This document shows positions 40,504 to 49,467 of a DNA stretch of 64,000 bases, one piece after another (position 1 is the stretch's first letter; the number at the start of each line of letters is the position of its first letter). Where the stretch lies: assembly GCF_022808775.1 (NCBI RefSeq), contig NZ_JAKZLA010000002.1, forward strand, positions 248,001-312,000, written 5' to 3'. Position numbers and translations under genes: made by a program. The DNA is from Geothrix terrae. Lineage in GTDB: Bacteria; Acidobacteriota; Holophagae; Holophagales; Holophagaceae. Below the pieces are notes generated by a model that saw nothing but the letters and a program-made list of their open reading frames with translations, had not been told where the DNA came from and did no database searches.

Positions 40504-40721
40504 GGCTTCGACCCCCACTACGGCGCCCGGCCGCTCAAGCGCCTCATCCAGCAGTCCGTCGTCAATCCGCTCTCCCGCCTCATCCTCCAGGGCCAGCTTC
40601 AGCCCGGCGGCCGGGCCCTGCTCTCGGTTCGCGACGGCCAGCTCCTGGTCGAAGGCGAGGCCGTCCAGTAGGCGCCCTCGCCCGGCAGCCGCTCACCCGG
40701 CGCTGCGCTTGGGTTCACGGG
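40504..40721 (+). pseudogene. direct repeat, copy 2: duplicated clpB 3' fragment
   Basis: A 218-bp second copy of the clpB tail (GFDPHYGARPLKRLIQ... to ...VEGEAVQ and stop), preceded by 89 bp of unrelated DNA. All five differences in the coding part are synonymous (two Arg codons, Leu, Val, Glu); the other two lie after the stop. The fragment has an open frame from 40402 but no supported start, so I regard it as non-expressed. The synonymous-only pattern suggests it derives from, or was once, a working gene end. Confidence 0.7.
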
Positions 40722-40806
40722 AGATGCAGGCAGAAAACGCCGCATCCGTGCGAAACTTGGCCCAGGCTTGGCCCCACCCGATGAGGCCCAGGTACACGGA
40801 GCCCGC

Positions 40807-42243
40807 GTGCCTCTCTCCCCTCCCATCCCCATCTTGATCGTGGACGACGAGGCCGATCTCCGGAACCTCCTGGTGGAGGCGCTGGTGGACCATGGCTATG
40901 ACGCCACCGGCGCCGAGGATGGCGCCCGGGCCCTGGAGCAGGTCCGTCAGAAGCATTTCCCGGTCATCTTCACCGACCTCAACATGCCGGGCGGGCTGTC
41001 GGGCCTGGAGCTGCTGCGGGCGATCCACGACGAGGACCCGCGCAGCCTCGGCATCCTGATGACGGGCTACGCGACCACGGAATCGGCCATCCAGGCCCTC
41101 AAGCGCGGGGCCTACGACTTCATCCAGAAGCCCTTCAAGCTGGTGGAGATCGAAGCCAGCCTGGGGCGGGCCCTGGAGCATTACCGGCTGCTGCGGGAGA
41201 ACGAGGAGTACCAGCAGAACCTTGAGCGCATGGTGGAGGCCCGCACCCAGGAGATCCTGGGGCTGAAGAACGACATCGAGCGGCTCTTCGAAGGCTTCGT
41301 GAACGCCTCCGTGACCGCCATCGAGGCCCGTGATCCCAGCACCTCCGGCCATTCTAGCCGCGTGGCCGAGCTCACCGTGGGCCTGGCGGAGGCGGTGAAC
41401 CGCACGTCCGGCGGCCCCTACGGCCAGCTCCACTTCACGCCGATCCAGATCCGCGAGATCCGCTACGCCAGCCTGCTCCACGACTTTGGGAAGGTCGGGG
41501 TCCGCGAGCAGGTGCTGGTGAAGGCCAAGAAGCTGCCCCACGAGCGTCTGGAGAGCCTCTATCAGCGCCTCCACCAGCGTTCCGTCGAATCATTGCGGGA
41601 CCGGATCCTCGAGGCCTGGGGCCAGGGGCGGACCTTCGACGAGGTTCAGCTCGAGGAGCTGCTGCGCCACCAGGAGGAGGAGACCCGGCGCATCATGGAC
41701 CTGGTGCGGCGGAGCAACGAGCCCACGGTGCTGCCCCAGGAGGTGGCCCAGGAGCTGGACCGGCTGGAGGACCTCACCTACCAGCACTGGAGCGGGGACC
41801 GGCGGGTCCTCTTCGAACCCGACGACCTGGACCTGCTGCGGATCCCCAAGGGAAGCCTCTCCACCGAGGAGCGGGAGGAGATCCAGAGCCATGTCACCCA
41901 CACCTACCGCTTCCTCACCCAGATCCCATGGACCCACGAGCTGGCCGGTGTGCCCGACATCGCCTACGCCCACCACGAGCGCCTGAACGGGCACGGGTAC
42001 CCCAGGCGGCTGACGGAACCGGACATCCCCGTGCAGAGCCGGCTCATGGCCGTCACCGACGTATACGACGCCCTCACCGCGGCCGACCGCCCCTACAAGG
42101 CCGCCGTGAGCCTGGAGCGCAGCCTGGAGATCCTGGACCAGGAGGCCAAGGTGAACCTGCTGGATGCCGAGGCCCTGCGCATCTTCATCGAGGCCCGGAT
42201 CTACGAGCGCACCATGGTGCACGGGAGAACGAACGTCTCATGA
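40807..42243 (+). CDS. response regulator with HD-GYP c-di-GMP phosphodiesterase domain
   Basis: About 478 residues. A CheY-like receiver spans about 8-125 (ILIVDDEADL, phosphoacceptor Asp in FTDLNMPGG, then Thr in LMTGYATTES and Lys in IQKPFK). A short coiled coil precedes an HD-GYP domain with HSSRVAEL, LLHDFGKVGV (the HD pair) and HHERLNGHGYP (HHE and GYP motifs). It hydrolyses c-di-GMP. An insertion of about 110 residues, rich in Glu/Leu, sits between the HD and GYP parts. GTG at 40807 with GGAG upstream is preferred over a TTG at 40768. Confidence 0.87.
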   Translation: MPLSPPIPILIVDDEADLRNLLVEALVDHGYDATGAEDGARALEQVRQKHFPVIFTDLNMPGGLSGLELLRAIHDEDPRSLGILMTGYATTESAIQALKRGAYDFIQKPFKLVEIEASLGRALEHYRLLRENEEYQQNLERMVEARTQEILGLKNDIERLFEGFVNASVTAIEARDPSTSGHSSRVAELTVGLAEAVNRTSGGPYGQLHFTPIQIREIRYASLLHDFGKVGVREQVLVKAKKLPHERLESLYQRLHQRSVESLRDRILEAWGQGRTFDEVQLEELLRHQEEETRRIMDLVRRSNEPTVLPQEVAQELDRLEDLTYQHWSGDRRVLFEPDDLDLLRIPKGSLSTEEREEIQSHVTHTYRFLTQIPWTHELAGVPDIAYAHHERLNGHGYPRRLTEPDIPVQSRLMAVTDVYDALTAADRPYKAAVSLERSLEILDQEAKVNLLDAEALRIFIEARIYERTMVHGRTNVS

Positions 42244-42274
42244 CCGGCGCGGGCCCTCAAGGTAAGGTGAGGGG

Positions 42275-43285
42275 ATGACCAGCCCGCAGCAGCTTCTCTG
42301 GACCGGCTTCCGGGGCCTCGACACCGCGGAGGTGGACCTCCCGTTCGCCCCTGGGGGGATCATCCTCTTCGGGCGGAACCTGGACCCGGACCCCGGGTCG
42401 GGCCCCGCCCGCTGCCGGACCCTCATCGATGGCCTCCAGGCCCGCTACGGACGGGACCTGCCGCTGGCCGTGGCCCTGGACCAGGAGGGAGGCCCCGTGA
42501 GCCGCTTGCGTCCCTGGGTGGGGACCACCCCGCCCCTGCGCCGCATCTGGACCGGCGGCGGCGCCGCGGCCTGCGAGGCCTGGGGCCGCCTCTGGGGCGA
42601 GGGCCTCAGCCTGCTGGGCTTCAACGTGGACTTCGCGCCCGTGGTGGACCTCTGGGATGGCCACCCGGACGCGGGCATCGGCGACCGGGCCGCCAGCGCG
42701 GAGCCTTCCGAGGTCGCCGCCGCCGCCGGGGCCTTTCTCCACGGCCTGGAATCCACCGGAGTCCGGGGCTGCCTGAAGCACTTCCCAGGCCTGGGCGGCA
42801 CGACCCTGGACAGCCACAAGGGTCTGCCCGGCCTGGAGGTGGCTGCCCAGGTGGATCGCAACGCCGCGGCCTTCCTCCCTCTCGCCCACGCGGACCGGCT
42901 GGTGATGGTGGCCCACCTCCGCACGCCCGCCTCGACCCCCCTGCCCGCCAGCCTGCACCGCGGTTCCGTGGCCTCCAACCCCTGGGGCATCCAGGGGCGG
43001 TTCCTGCCGGACGACCTGGAGATGGGCGGCTGCGCGGACTGGAGCTGGGACGACCGGGTGCGCCTGTCGCTGGAAGCCGGCCACCAGTGGCTGCTGGTCT
43101 GCCAGAGCCCCGAGGGCTGGACCGCCTGCGCCGAGGCCGCGGGCCGCCTTCCCGAGTCCCTGTGGGCCTCCCCCGTCCGAGCCGCCCGGGCCATGCGGCG
43201 CCACCTGCCCCCCGCCCCTCCCTTCGGGGCCGCGGCCTGGGACGGCTGGCTCAAGCGGCTCCGGAGCGCGGCCGATAGGGTCTGA
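42275..43285 (+). CDS. glycoside hydrolase family 3 protein, NagZ-like
   Basis: A 336-residue single-domain GH3 enzyme. Landmarks are ALDQEGGPVSRL (about 68-79), NVDFAPVVDL (about 115-124), KHFPGLGGTTLDSHKGLP (about 168-185, the H-x-x-D/H dyad region) and the predicted nucleophile in FLPDDLEMGG (about 245). These fit beta-N-acetylhexosaminidase NagZ in cell-wall recycling. It is shorter at the C terminus than some homologues. TAAGGT and GAGGGG lie just before the ATG. Its TGA overlaps the next ATG by one base. Confidence 0.83.
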   Translation: MTSPQQLLWTGFRGLDTAEVDLPFAPGGIILFGRNLDPDPGSGPARCRTLIDGLQARYGRDLPLAVALDQEGGPVSRLRPWVGTTPPLRRIWTGGGAAACEAWGRLWGEGLSLLGFNVDFAPVVDLWDGHPDAGIGDRAASAEPSEVAAAAGAFLHGLESTGVRGCLKHFPGLGGTTLDSHKGLPGLEVAAQVDRNAAAFLPLAHADRLVMVAHLRTPASTPLPASLHRGSVASNPWGIQGRFLPDDLEMGGCADWSWDDRVRLSLEAGHQWLLVCQSPEGWTACAEAAGRLPESLWASPVRAARAMRRHLPPAPPFGAAAWDGWLKRLRSAADRV

Positions 43286-44205
43286 TGAGCGCCCGCGTCC
43301 TCATCGTCGACGACAACGCCATGATCCGGAACGAGATCAAGGCGGTCCTCATGCGCGACGGGGGATTCACGCACTTCCTGGAAGCCGCGGACGGCCTCAC
43401 GGCCTTCAAGACCATCATGGAGACGCCGCCGGACCTGGTGCTCTGCGACCTGGTGATGCCGGGCTTCGACGGCCTGAAATTCCTCGGCCTCAAGGCCAGC
43501 CGCAAGGAACTGGAGCAGATCCCCGTGATCATGCTCACCGCCGAGGACGACTTGGACCGCAAGGCCGAGATCCTCGCCCGGGGCGCCTCCGACTACGTCA
43601 CCAAGCCCTTCCACGAGAAGGAGCTCCTGGCCAGGGTCCGCATCCACACCAAGCTCAAGCGCCTCCAGGACGAGCTCCGCGAGATGAACGCCCGCCTCGA
43701 GGGTCTGTCCGTCACCGACGCCCTCACGGGCCTGGCGAACCGGCGCCTCCTGTACTCCCGGCTGGAGGAGGAGGTGCGGCGAGCCCGGCGCACCAAGGTG
43801 CCCCTCTCCGTCGTGATGATCGACATCGACCACTTCAAGAACGTGAACGACACCTACGGCCACGCCATGGGCGACCTGGTGCTGCGCAACATCGGGGCCC
43901 TGCTGAACGCGTCCATCCGGGCCACGGACCTGGCCGCGCGCTACGGGGGGGAGGAGCTCACCCTGGTGCTTCCCTACACCGACTGCGCCGCGGCCCTCCA
44001 GGTGGCCGAGGGCCTGCGGCTGAAGATCGCCGGCCAGCCTCACACCCTGGGCGGCACCACCCTCCAGAAGACCGTCAGCCTCGGCGTCTCCTCCCGCAGC
44101 GGCCAGGCCGAGATGCCTGGCGCGGAGGAGCTGCTGAAGCTGGCTGATGAAGCCCTCTACCGCGCCAAGCAGGGCGGGAGGAACCGGGTGGAACGGGCGG
44201 AGTAG
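43285..44205 (+). CDS. response regulator with GGDEF diguanylate cyclase domain
   Basis: A 306-residue PleD/WspR-like protein. Receiver at about 1-120 (VLIVDDNAMIR, phosphoacceptor in LCDLVMPGFDG, LTAEDD, VTKPFHEKE). GGDEF domain at about 140-300 with DALTGLANRR, MIDIDHFKNVNDTYGH and the catalytic RYGGEEL. An inhibitory I-site RATD lies five residues before GGEEL, so product feedback is expected. It makes c-di-GMP, opposite to the HD-GYP enzyme two genes upstream. No histidine kinase is nearby. Confidence 0.92.
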   Translation: MSARVLIVDDNAMIRNEIKAVLMRDGGFTHFLEAADGLTAFKTIMETPPDLVLCDLVMPGFDGLKFLGLKASRKELEQIPVIMLTAEDDLDRKAEILARGASDYVTKPFHEKELLARVRIHTKLKRLQDELREMNARLEGLSVTDALTGLANRRLLYSRLEEEVRRARRTKVPLSVVMIDIDHFKNVNDTYGHAMGDLVLRNIGALLNASIRATDLAARYGGEELTLVLPYTDCAAALQVAEGLRLKIAGQPHTLGGTTLQKTVSLGVSSRSGQAEMPGAEELLKLADEALYRAKQGGRNRVERAE

Positions 44206-44210
44206 CCCTC

Positions 44211-44297
44211 GGCTCTCAGCTATCAGCCACAAAAAAAACGCGGCCCAGAGGGCCGCATCCATTTCCATCGAGAGCCGATGGCTGAGAGCTGAGAGCC
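44211..44297. repeat. 18-bp inverted repeat bracketing a terminator
   Basis: GGCTCTCAGCTATCAGCC at 44211-44228 and GGCTGAGAGCTGAGAGCC at 44280-44297 are inverted copies (17 of 18 match). They enclose the metK terminator. The CTCAGCTATCAGC word resembles short dispersed intergenic repeats. Confidence 0.6.
44231..44256 (-). terminator. intrinsic terminator of metK
   Basis: On the minus strand GCGGCCC, loop TCT, GGGCCGC (44240-44256) is followed, after one G/T-rich step, by eight T residues (complement of A-run 44231-44238). Classic rho-independent terminator 40 bp after the metK stop. Confidence 0.85.
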
Positions 44298-45439
44298 TAT
44301 TTCGCGGCCTTCCGCAGCGCCTCGATCTTGTCTGTGTTCTCCCAGCTGAACTCCGGACGGCCGAAGTGGCCGTAGGCGGACGTCGCCCGGTAGATGGGCT
44401 TGCGGAGATCCAGGGCTTCGATCATGGCCTTGGGGGTGCAGCTGAAGACCTCACGCACGGCGCGCACGATGGCCTCGTCCGACACCTGGCCGGTGCCGAA
44501 GGTGTCCACGGCGATGGAGACGGGCTCGGCCACGCCGATGGCGTAGGCCAGCTGGATCTCGCAGCGGTCCGCCAGGCCGGCGGCCACGATGTTCTTGGCG
44601 ATGTAGCGGCCCATGTAGGCGGCACTGCGGTCCACCTTGCTGGGATCCTTCCCCGAGAAGGCGCCGCCGCCGTGGTGGCCGCTGCCGCCGTAGGTATCCA
44701 CGATGATCTTGCGGCCCGTGAGGCCCGTATCACCCATGGGCCCGCCCACCACGAATCGGCCGGTGGGGTTCACGTGGAAGATGGTCTGCGGGTCCAGCAG
44801 CTCCTGGGGCAGGGCCGCCTTGATGACATCCTGCACCACCGCGTCGCGGATGCTGTTCTGGGTGATGTGCTCGTCGTGCTGGGTGGAGATGACGACGGTG
44901 TGGATGCGCCGGACCTGGTCTCCGTCGTATTCCACCGTCACCTGGGACTTGCCGTCGGGGCGCAGCCAGGGCAGCTCGCCGTTCTTGCGGACCTCGGCCA
45001 GCTTCCGGGTCAGCGAATGGGCGAAGTGCACGGGCGCGGGCATCAGCTCCGGCGTCTCCCGGCAGGCGTAGCCGAACATCAGACCCTGGTCGCCGGCACC
45101 GCCGGTGTCCACGCCCATGGCGATGTCGGGGCTCTGCTGGTCGATGGTGACCATCACCGCGCAGGTCGCGTAGTCGAAGCCCTTGATGTGGTGGTCGTAG
45201 CCGATGTCCTTCACCACGTCGCGCACCAGCGCGGCGACGGGGATGTAGGTCTCGGTGGTGATCTCGCCCGCCACCAGCACGAGGCCCGTGGTGAGGAGGG
45301 TCTCGCAGGCCACGCGGCTGCGAGGATCGTCCTTGAGGGCCGCGTCCAGCACGGCGTCGGAGATCTGGTCCGCCATCTTGTCGGGATGGCCTTCGGTGAC
45401 GCTTTCGGATGTGAAGAGATGACGCCCCTGGGCGGCCAT
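44297..45439 (-). CDS. metK: S-adenosylmethionine synthetase
   Basis: A 380-residue enzyme making SAM from methionine and ATP. Landmarks: [26 protein letters not shown] at the start (His/Asp for ATP and Mg), [12 protein letters not shown] (about 112-123), [19 protein letters not shown] (about 253-271) and [10 protein letters not shown] at the end. ATG at 45439 has AGGAG 7 nt upstream; the open frame extends further without support. No SAM riboswitch is recognised in the leader. Confidence 0.96.
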   Translation of the reverse strand: MAAQGRHLFTSESVTEGHPDKMADQISDAVLDAALKDDPRSRVACETLLTTGLVLVAGEITTETYIPVAALVRDVVKDIGYDHHIKGFDYATCAVMVTIDQQSPDIAMGVDTGGAGDQGLMFGYACRETPELMPAPVHFAHSLTRKLAEVRKNGELPWLRPDGKSQVTVEYDGDQVRRIHTVVISTQHDEHITQNSIRDAVVQDVIKAALPQELLDPQTIFHVNPTGRFVVGGPMGDTGLTGRKIIVDTYGGSGHHGGGAFSGKDPSKVDRSAAYMGRYIAKNIVAAGLADRCEIQLAYAIGVAEPVSIAVDTFGTGQVSDEAIVRAVREVFSCTPKAMIEALDLRKPIYRATSAYGHFGRPEFSWENTDKIEALRKAAK

Positions 45440-45622
45440 GCCTGACTCCTGGGAACTCCTCCGGACGATCTCGGAGGAAACGGAAAGTATATCGTGGGAC
45501 CTCAGGTTCATACATCTTTCGGATGACGCGGGAAACCTTGCCATGCCCTAACCTGTGGGATTAAGGTGGGATGTTTCCATCCCCGCAGCGATTGCCCCCA
45601 AGCCCCCTCAGTGGAGGAACCC
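45440..45622. other. divergent intergenic region metK / lipoprotein
   Basis: 183 bp with the promoters of both genes. TATACT at about 45486-45491 (minus strand) is a good -10 candidate for metK, without a clear -35. No conserved RNA fold is obvious. Confidence 0.35.
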
Positions 45623-46756
45623 ATGATTCTCTTCCGTCGTCCGGCGCTGGCCCTCACGCTGATGGCCGCGTCCATCCTGATGGTGTCCACCGCATGCAAG
45701 CGTGAGGATCCGCAGATCCGGGAACTGACCCAGAAGGCCGCCGAGGCCGACAAGGCCAGCCAGCAGGCCAACCAGGCCAGCGCGGAGCAGCAGAAGAAGC
45801 TGGCCCAGGCCGGCGTGAACGACATCCGCCCCAACGCCGAGACCCTCCAGCTCACGGACGAGCAGAAGAAGGCCCTGGAAGAGCGCATCAAGAACGAGAA
45901 GAACAGCTCCTACCAGGCCCTCCTCCAGGAAGTGCTCGACAAGGACAAGGAGATCAAGGACCTCAACTCGAAGATCGCCAAGCTGAAGGCCGACCTGCCC
46001 AAGCCTGACGTCGCCCGCCCCAACGACAGCCACTACGGCATGGCCATGCGCTTCCTCAAGAAGAAGGGCGTGCCCGAGGCCGAGGCCAAGAAGCTGGTGA
46101 GCCGCGTGGCCATCATGGAGAAGCTGGCCCCCGGCTTCGAGGTCTACCACTTCTACGCCAACGGCACCTACGGCACCTGGGTCTCCCAGGGCAAGGCGAA
46201 GATCACCCCCAACGACCTGATGCGCCAGGAGCGCGAGAAGATCGAGGGCGAGCGCGACGAGGCCGTGGCCCAGAACGAGAAGCTGCAGGAAGAAGTCACG
46301 GACCTCGAGACCCAGAAGCAGAAGATCACCGAGGAGATCAACACCCTGCAGACCGAGCGCGCCAACCTCATCGAGGAGCGCACCAAGCTGCAGGCCGACA
46401 ACACCGCCCAGCTGGCCAAGCTCAACTCGCTGCACTACGTCATCGGCAACCGCGACACCCTGAAGGCCGAGGGCGTCATCGAGATCCCCGTCTTCGCCAA
46501 GGACCGGGCCGGCAAGAACTGGCGCGACGAGGTCTTCACCCAGAGCCTCGACCTCCGCTCCGGCAAGACCATCACCATCAAGGCTTCCGAAGTGGGCCTG
46601 AAGAAGATCGGCAAGGTGAACGTGGTGCCCGGCTCCTACCTGAAGGATGAGCACTACAAGCTCACCATCAGCCCCGACAAGCAGACCGCCACCGTGGAAC
46701 TCATCACGGTGAGCCGCTTTAAGAACGACAAGGTCGTCTTCGCCGTCACGGACTGA
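45623..46756 (+). CDS. coiled-coil lipoprotein of unknown function
   Basis: A 377-residue protein with a lipoprotein signal peptide (MILFRRPALALTLMAASILM, lipid-anchored Cys25 in VSTAC). Two coiled coils follow, about 30-130 and about 205-270 (TDLETQKQKITEEINTLQTERANLIEERTKL), separated by a globular piece (GFEVYHFYANGTYGTWVSQGKAKI). A C-terminal beta domain is at about 280-377. It is probably anchored in the outer membrane facing the periplasm. No family recognised. GGAGG precedes the start; a strong terminator follows. Confidence 0.7.
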   Translation: MILFRRPALALTLMAASILMVSTACKREDPQIRELTQKAAEADKASQQANQASAEQQKKLAQAGVNDIRPNAETLQLTDEQKKALEERIKNEKNSSYQALLQEVLDKDKEIKDLNSKIAKLKADLPKPDVARPNDSHYGMAMRFLKKKGVPEAEAKKLVSRVAIMEKLAPGFEVYHFYANGTYGTWVSQGKAKITPNDLMRQEREKIEGERDEAVAQNEKLQEEVTDLETQKQKITEEINTLQTERANLIEERTKLQADNTAQLAKLNSLHYVIGNRDTLKAEGVIEIPVFAKDRAGKNWRDEVFTQSLDLRSGKTITIKASEVGLKKIGKVNVVPGSYLKDEHYKLTISPDKQTATVELITVSRFKNDKVVFAVTD

Positions 46757-46771
46757 CCTACCCGGAGTCAA

Positions 46772-46803
46772 CATGGGGCCCCATCTGGGGCCCCATGGTT
46801 TTT
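46772..46803 (+). terminator. intrinsic terminator after the lipoprotein gene
   Basis: CATGGGGCCCCA (46772-46783), 2-nt centre, TGGGGCCCCATG (46786-46797), then G and five T residues. A 12-bp perfect stem starting 15 bp after the stop. Confidence 0.88.
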
Positions 46804-46889
46804 ATGTGGCAATTCCACGCCGGCCCGCCTATTGTCATCAAACCAATCCAGGACCGATTCCACTTCAACCCCACCCATGAGGTGACGCG

Positions 46890-49415
46890 ATGCTTTCACG
46901 CTTGAATCAGGCGCTCCTCGGCGCTTCTCTGCTGACGCTTCTGGCCTGCAGCAGCGGCGGGGACTCCAAGGCCCCCACGATCGTCACGGGCACCAGCTAC
47001 ATGCCCAGCACGACCACCCCTGTGTTCGATCCAGCGAACGCGAACGTGCCGCTCCCGAACGTCCTGGCCACGGCCACGGCCGCGGACCCCCTGACGGGCC
47101 GGGCCCCGAACAAGCCCATGACGCCCCCCGAGGCCCTGGCCTACGTGAACCTCCATGAGATGGGCGGCACCAACGCCGTCTCCGGCCTGAACGCCCCGAT
47201 CTACATCCAGTTCAATGCCGCCGTGGACGCCAGCACCATCACCCCTGCCAACATCAAGGTCTTTCAACTGACGCCCGACGCTGCTGGCACGGAGAACAAC
47301 CCCCTCGGCTTCACGGACATCTCGGGCTTGTTCACCTATCAGTACACGGCCGGTGGCACGGACCTATTCCTGTTCCCGAACTTCCCGCTGCTGCCTGGGG
47401 CCCGCTACCTCTACGTGGTCACCAATCGCGTGAAGGACACCGCCGCCAAGCCGATCTCCGCCTCCCCCTACTTCGAGGCCCTCAAGTCCGTCACACCGCT
47501 CACCGGCTCCTTCGCGGCGCTGGAACCCATCCGGGCCAACGTCCTCAGCGGCTCCACCATCCTCTTCTCCGGTTACGCCAAGGTGATGGATGACCTCATC
47601 GCCGCCTCGGCCACCACCAACTTCGCCCAGCGGTCCGACATCGCCGTGATGGGCCGGTTCATCACCACCGGGGCAGGCGCCATCTCGGCCACCACCACCA
47701 GTCCCTCCGCCTCCGGCGCCGTGCTGCTGCCCGTGGAGTCCGCCCTCCGGAAGTTCGCCGCCGGCGCGACCCTGGGCGGCCTCTCCGGCAAGACCTGGTC
47801 GAACGCGGCCACCATCCCGGCCAACACCCTTCCTGGCGGTCCCTTCTACACGTTCGTGAAGGGCGGCGCGCCCAGCCCCGACAACTACTGGCAAGCCGTC
47901 CTGGGCAGCGGCGCCGCCACGGCCCCCGCCACGGTCGGCCTGGTCGCCCTCGGCACCTTCGCCAGCGGCGACCTGAACGTGGATCCCGTCCTGGCCTCGG
48001 CCAACGCCGCCACCATGAACCTGACGGGCACCACCGGCGCCTACAATCCCGCCGCCGGCGTCGCCCAGGCCTTCCGCGACAGCAGCCATGTGCTCACCGG
48101 CTTCTACCACACCGACCGCACCATCAACTTCGTCTACATCGCCCCGGATCCCGCGCTGGTCACCCGGCCTGCGAACGGCTATCCGCTGGTGATCTACCAA
48201 CACGGCATCACCTCCCAGAAGGAGACCGTGATCGCCCTGGCCCAGACCCTCACGGCCAGTGGCTATGCCCTCATCGCCATCGACCTGCCCCTCCACGGCC
48301 AGAATGCCTTCCCGGGCCACACCACCGGCACCCAGTGGGGCAATGACTTCATGGCCGTGGGCGCCCCCCTCGCCACCCGCACCAACATGCAGCAGTCCGT
48401 CGTGAACCTCACGCGGCTCGAGCTGGTGACCAAGACCGGCGGCCTCAGCACGGCGCTGGCCGCGGCCGGGTTCGCCGCCGAGACCCCTGACATCACCACG
48501 AGCCCCAGCAACATCAAGTTCGTGGGCGTGAGCCTCGGCGCCATCACGGGCGCCTACTACCTGGCCTCCAACACCACCCTGAGCGCCAGCGGCGCCCCCT
48601 ACTCGCAGGCCAGCCTCGACAATGACATGAAGGGCTTCCTGAACTGCCCCGGCGGCCGCCTGGCCTACCTCATCAGCAACAGCCCGGCCTTCGGTCCGGC
48701 CGTCAACGCCGGCCTCGCCGCCGCGGGCATCCCCAAGGGATCCCCCACCTACAACGCCTTCTTCCTCCTCACCCAGGCGATCGTGGATCCCGTCGACCCG
48801 GCCACCCTCACCACCCCCCTGGCCTCGGGCCTGCCCAGCCGCCTCTCGGGCCGCCTCACCATCCAGGAGGCGACCTCGTCCACCTTCGACGCCTACGGCA
48901 ACACCACCAGCACCGACGGCGACCAGGTGATCAGCAACGTCTACACCCGCTACTTCGCGAGCGCCCTGGGCGGCCGGGCCGTCCTCGGCACCTCCGCCGC
49001 AGCGGCCGTCGGGCCGAACTTCGCCCAGGTCGGCTACCTGGCCAACGGGGCCTTCACCGTCGGCGGCACCTCCACGGCGCATGCAGCCGGCGTCGTGGGC
49101 ACACCGTTCATGTTCACCCTGAACCCCGGCCCCTCCCCCAAGGTGGTGAGCGCCGACGCCTCCGTGCTCGGCACCACGCCCAAGGAGGGCTACTTCCAGT
49201 TCGACCAGACGGGGGTCGCCCACGCGTTCCTCCTGAACCCGGCGAATCCGGTGGCCATCACCCTCGGCCAGCGCCAATTCGCCTACTGGCTGGGCACGGG
49301 CCTGGTCGTGGATCCCACCCAGCAGGGCGCCACCCTGCCCATCGCGCCGGGCACGCCCCTGCCCGAATCTATGATCTTCCAGGCACCCAGCTCGGTGACC
49401 ATCCTCGGCCACTGA
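46890..49415 (+). CDS. VolA/Pla-1-like extracellular lipase lipoprotein
   Basis: An 841-residue lipoprotein (lipobox LLAC, Cys20, followed by SSGGDS, which favours outer-membrane sorting). An N-terminal Big-like strand region about 90-190 (IYIQFNAAVDASTITPANIKV) resembles the virulence-lipase N domain. The catalytic alpha/beta hydrolase domain has YQHGITSQKET (about 434-444) and nucleophile elbow GVSLGAITG (serine about 549), and the rest is a long C-terminal region. It probably cleaves lysophospholipids or triglycerides at the cell surface. GAGGTGA precedes the ATG. Confidence 0.82.
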   Translation: MLSRLNQALLGASLLTLLACSSGGDSKAPTIVTGTSYMPSTTTPVFDPANANVPLPNVLATATAADPLTGRAPNKPMTPPEALAYVNLHEMGGTNAVSGLNAPIYIQFNAAVDASTITPANIKVFQLTPDAAGTENNPLGFTDISGLFTYQYTAGGTDLFLFPNFPLLPGARYLYVVTNRVKDTAAKPISASPYFEALKSVTPLTGSFAALEPIRANVLSGSTILFSGYAKVMDDLIAASATTNFAQRSDIAVMGRFITTGAGAISATTTSPSASGAVLLPVESALRKFAAGATLGGLSGKTWSNAATIPANTLPGGPFYTFVKGGAPSPDNYWQAVLGSGAATAPATVGLVALGTFASGDLNVDPVLASANAATMNLTGTTGAYNPAAGVAQAFRDSSHVLTGFYHTDRTINFVYIAPDPALVTRPANGYPLVIYQHGITSQKETVIALAQTLTASGYALIAIDLPLHGQNAFPGHTTGTQWGNDFMAVGAPLATRTNMQQSVVNLTRLELVTKTGGLSTALAAAGFAAETPDITTSPSNIKFVGVSLGAITGAYYLASNTTLSASGAPYSQASLDNDMKGFLNCPGGRLAYLISNSPAFGPAVNAGLAAAGIPKGSPTYNAFFLLTQAIVDPVDPATLTTPLASGLPSRLSGRLTIQEATSSTFDAYGNTTSTDGDQVISNVYTRYFASALGGRAVLGTSAAAAVGPNFAQVGYLANGAFTVGGTSTAHAAGVVGTPFMFTLNPGPSPKVVSADASVLGTTPKEGYFQFDQTGVAHAFLLNPANPVAITLGQRQFAYWLGTGLVVDPTQQGATLPIAPGTPLPESMIFQAPSSVTILGH

Positions 49416-49432
49416 TCCCCGGCCGCATCCAA

Positions 49433-49464
49433 CAAAGAGGCGGGGCTTCGGCCCCGCCTCTTTG
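49433..49464. terminator. bidirectional hairpin terminator
   Basis: CAAAGAGGCGGGGC (49433-49446), TTCG tetraloop, GCCCCGCCTCTTTG (49451-49464): 14-bp perfect stem between the convergent lipase and acyltransferase genes. The A/T-rich base of the stem can serve both directions. Confidence 0.85.
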
Positions 49465-49467
49465 CGT

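Noticed and set aside
40402..40671. An 89-residue gene made of linker plus clpB tail
   Set aside because: No supported start codon or ribosome-binding site; the N-terminal part is translated linker DNA. Treated as a duplicated fragment.
45440..45560. SAM riboswitch before metK
   Set aside because: Looked for conserved SAM-I/SAM-II-type helices by eye and found none; a covariance-model search would settle it.
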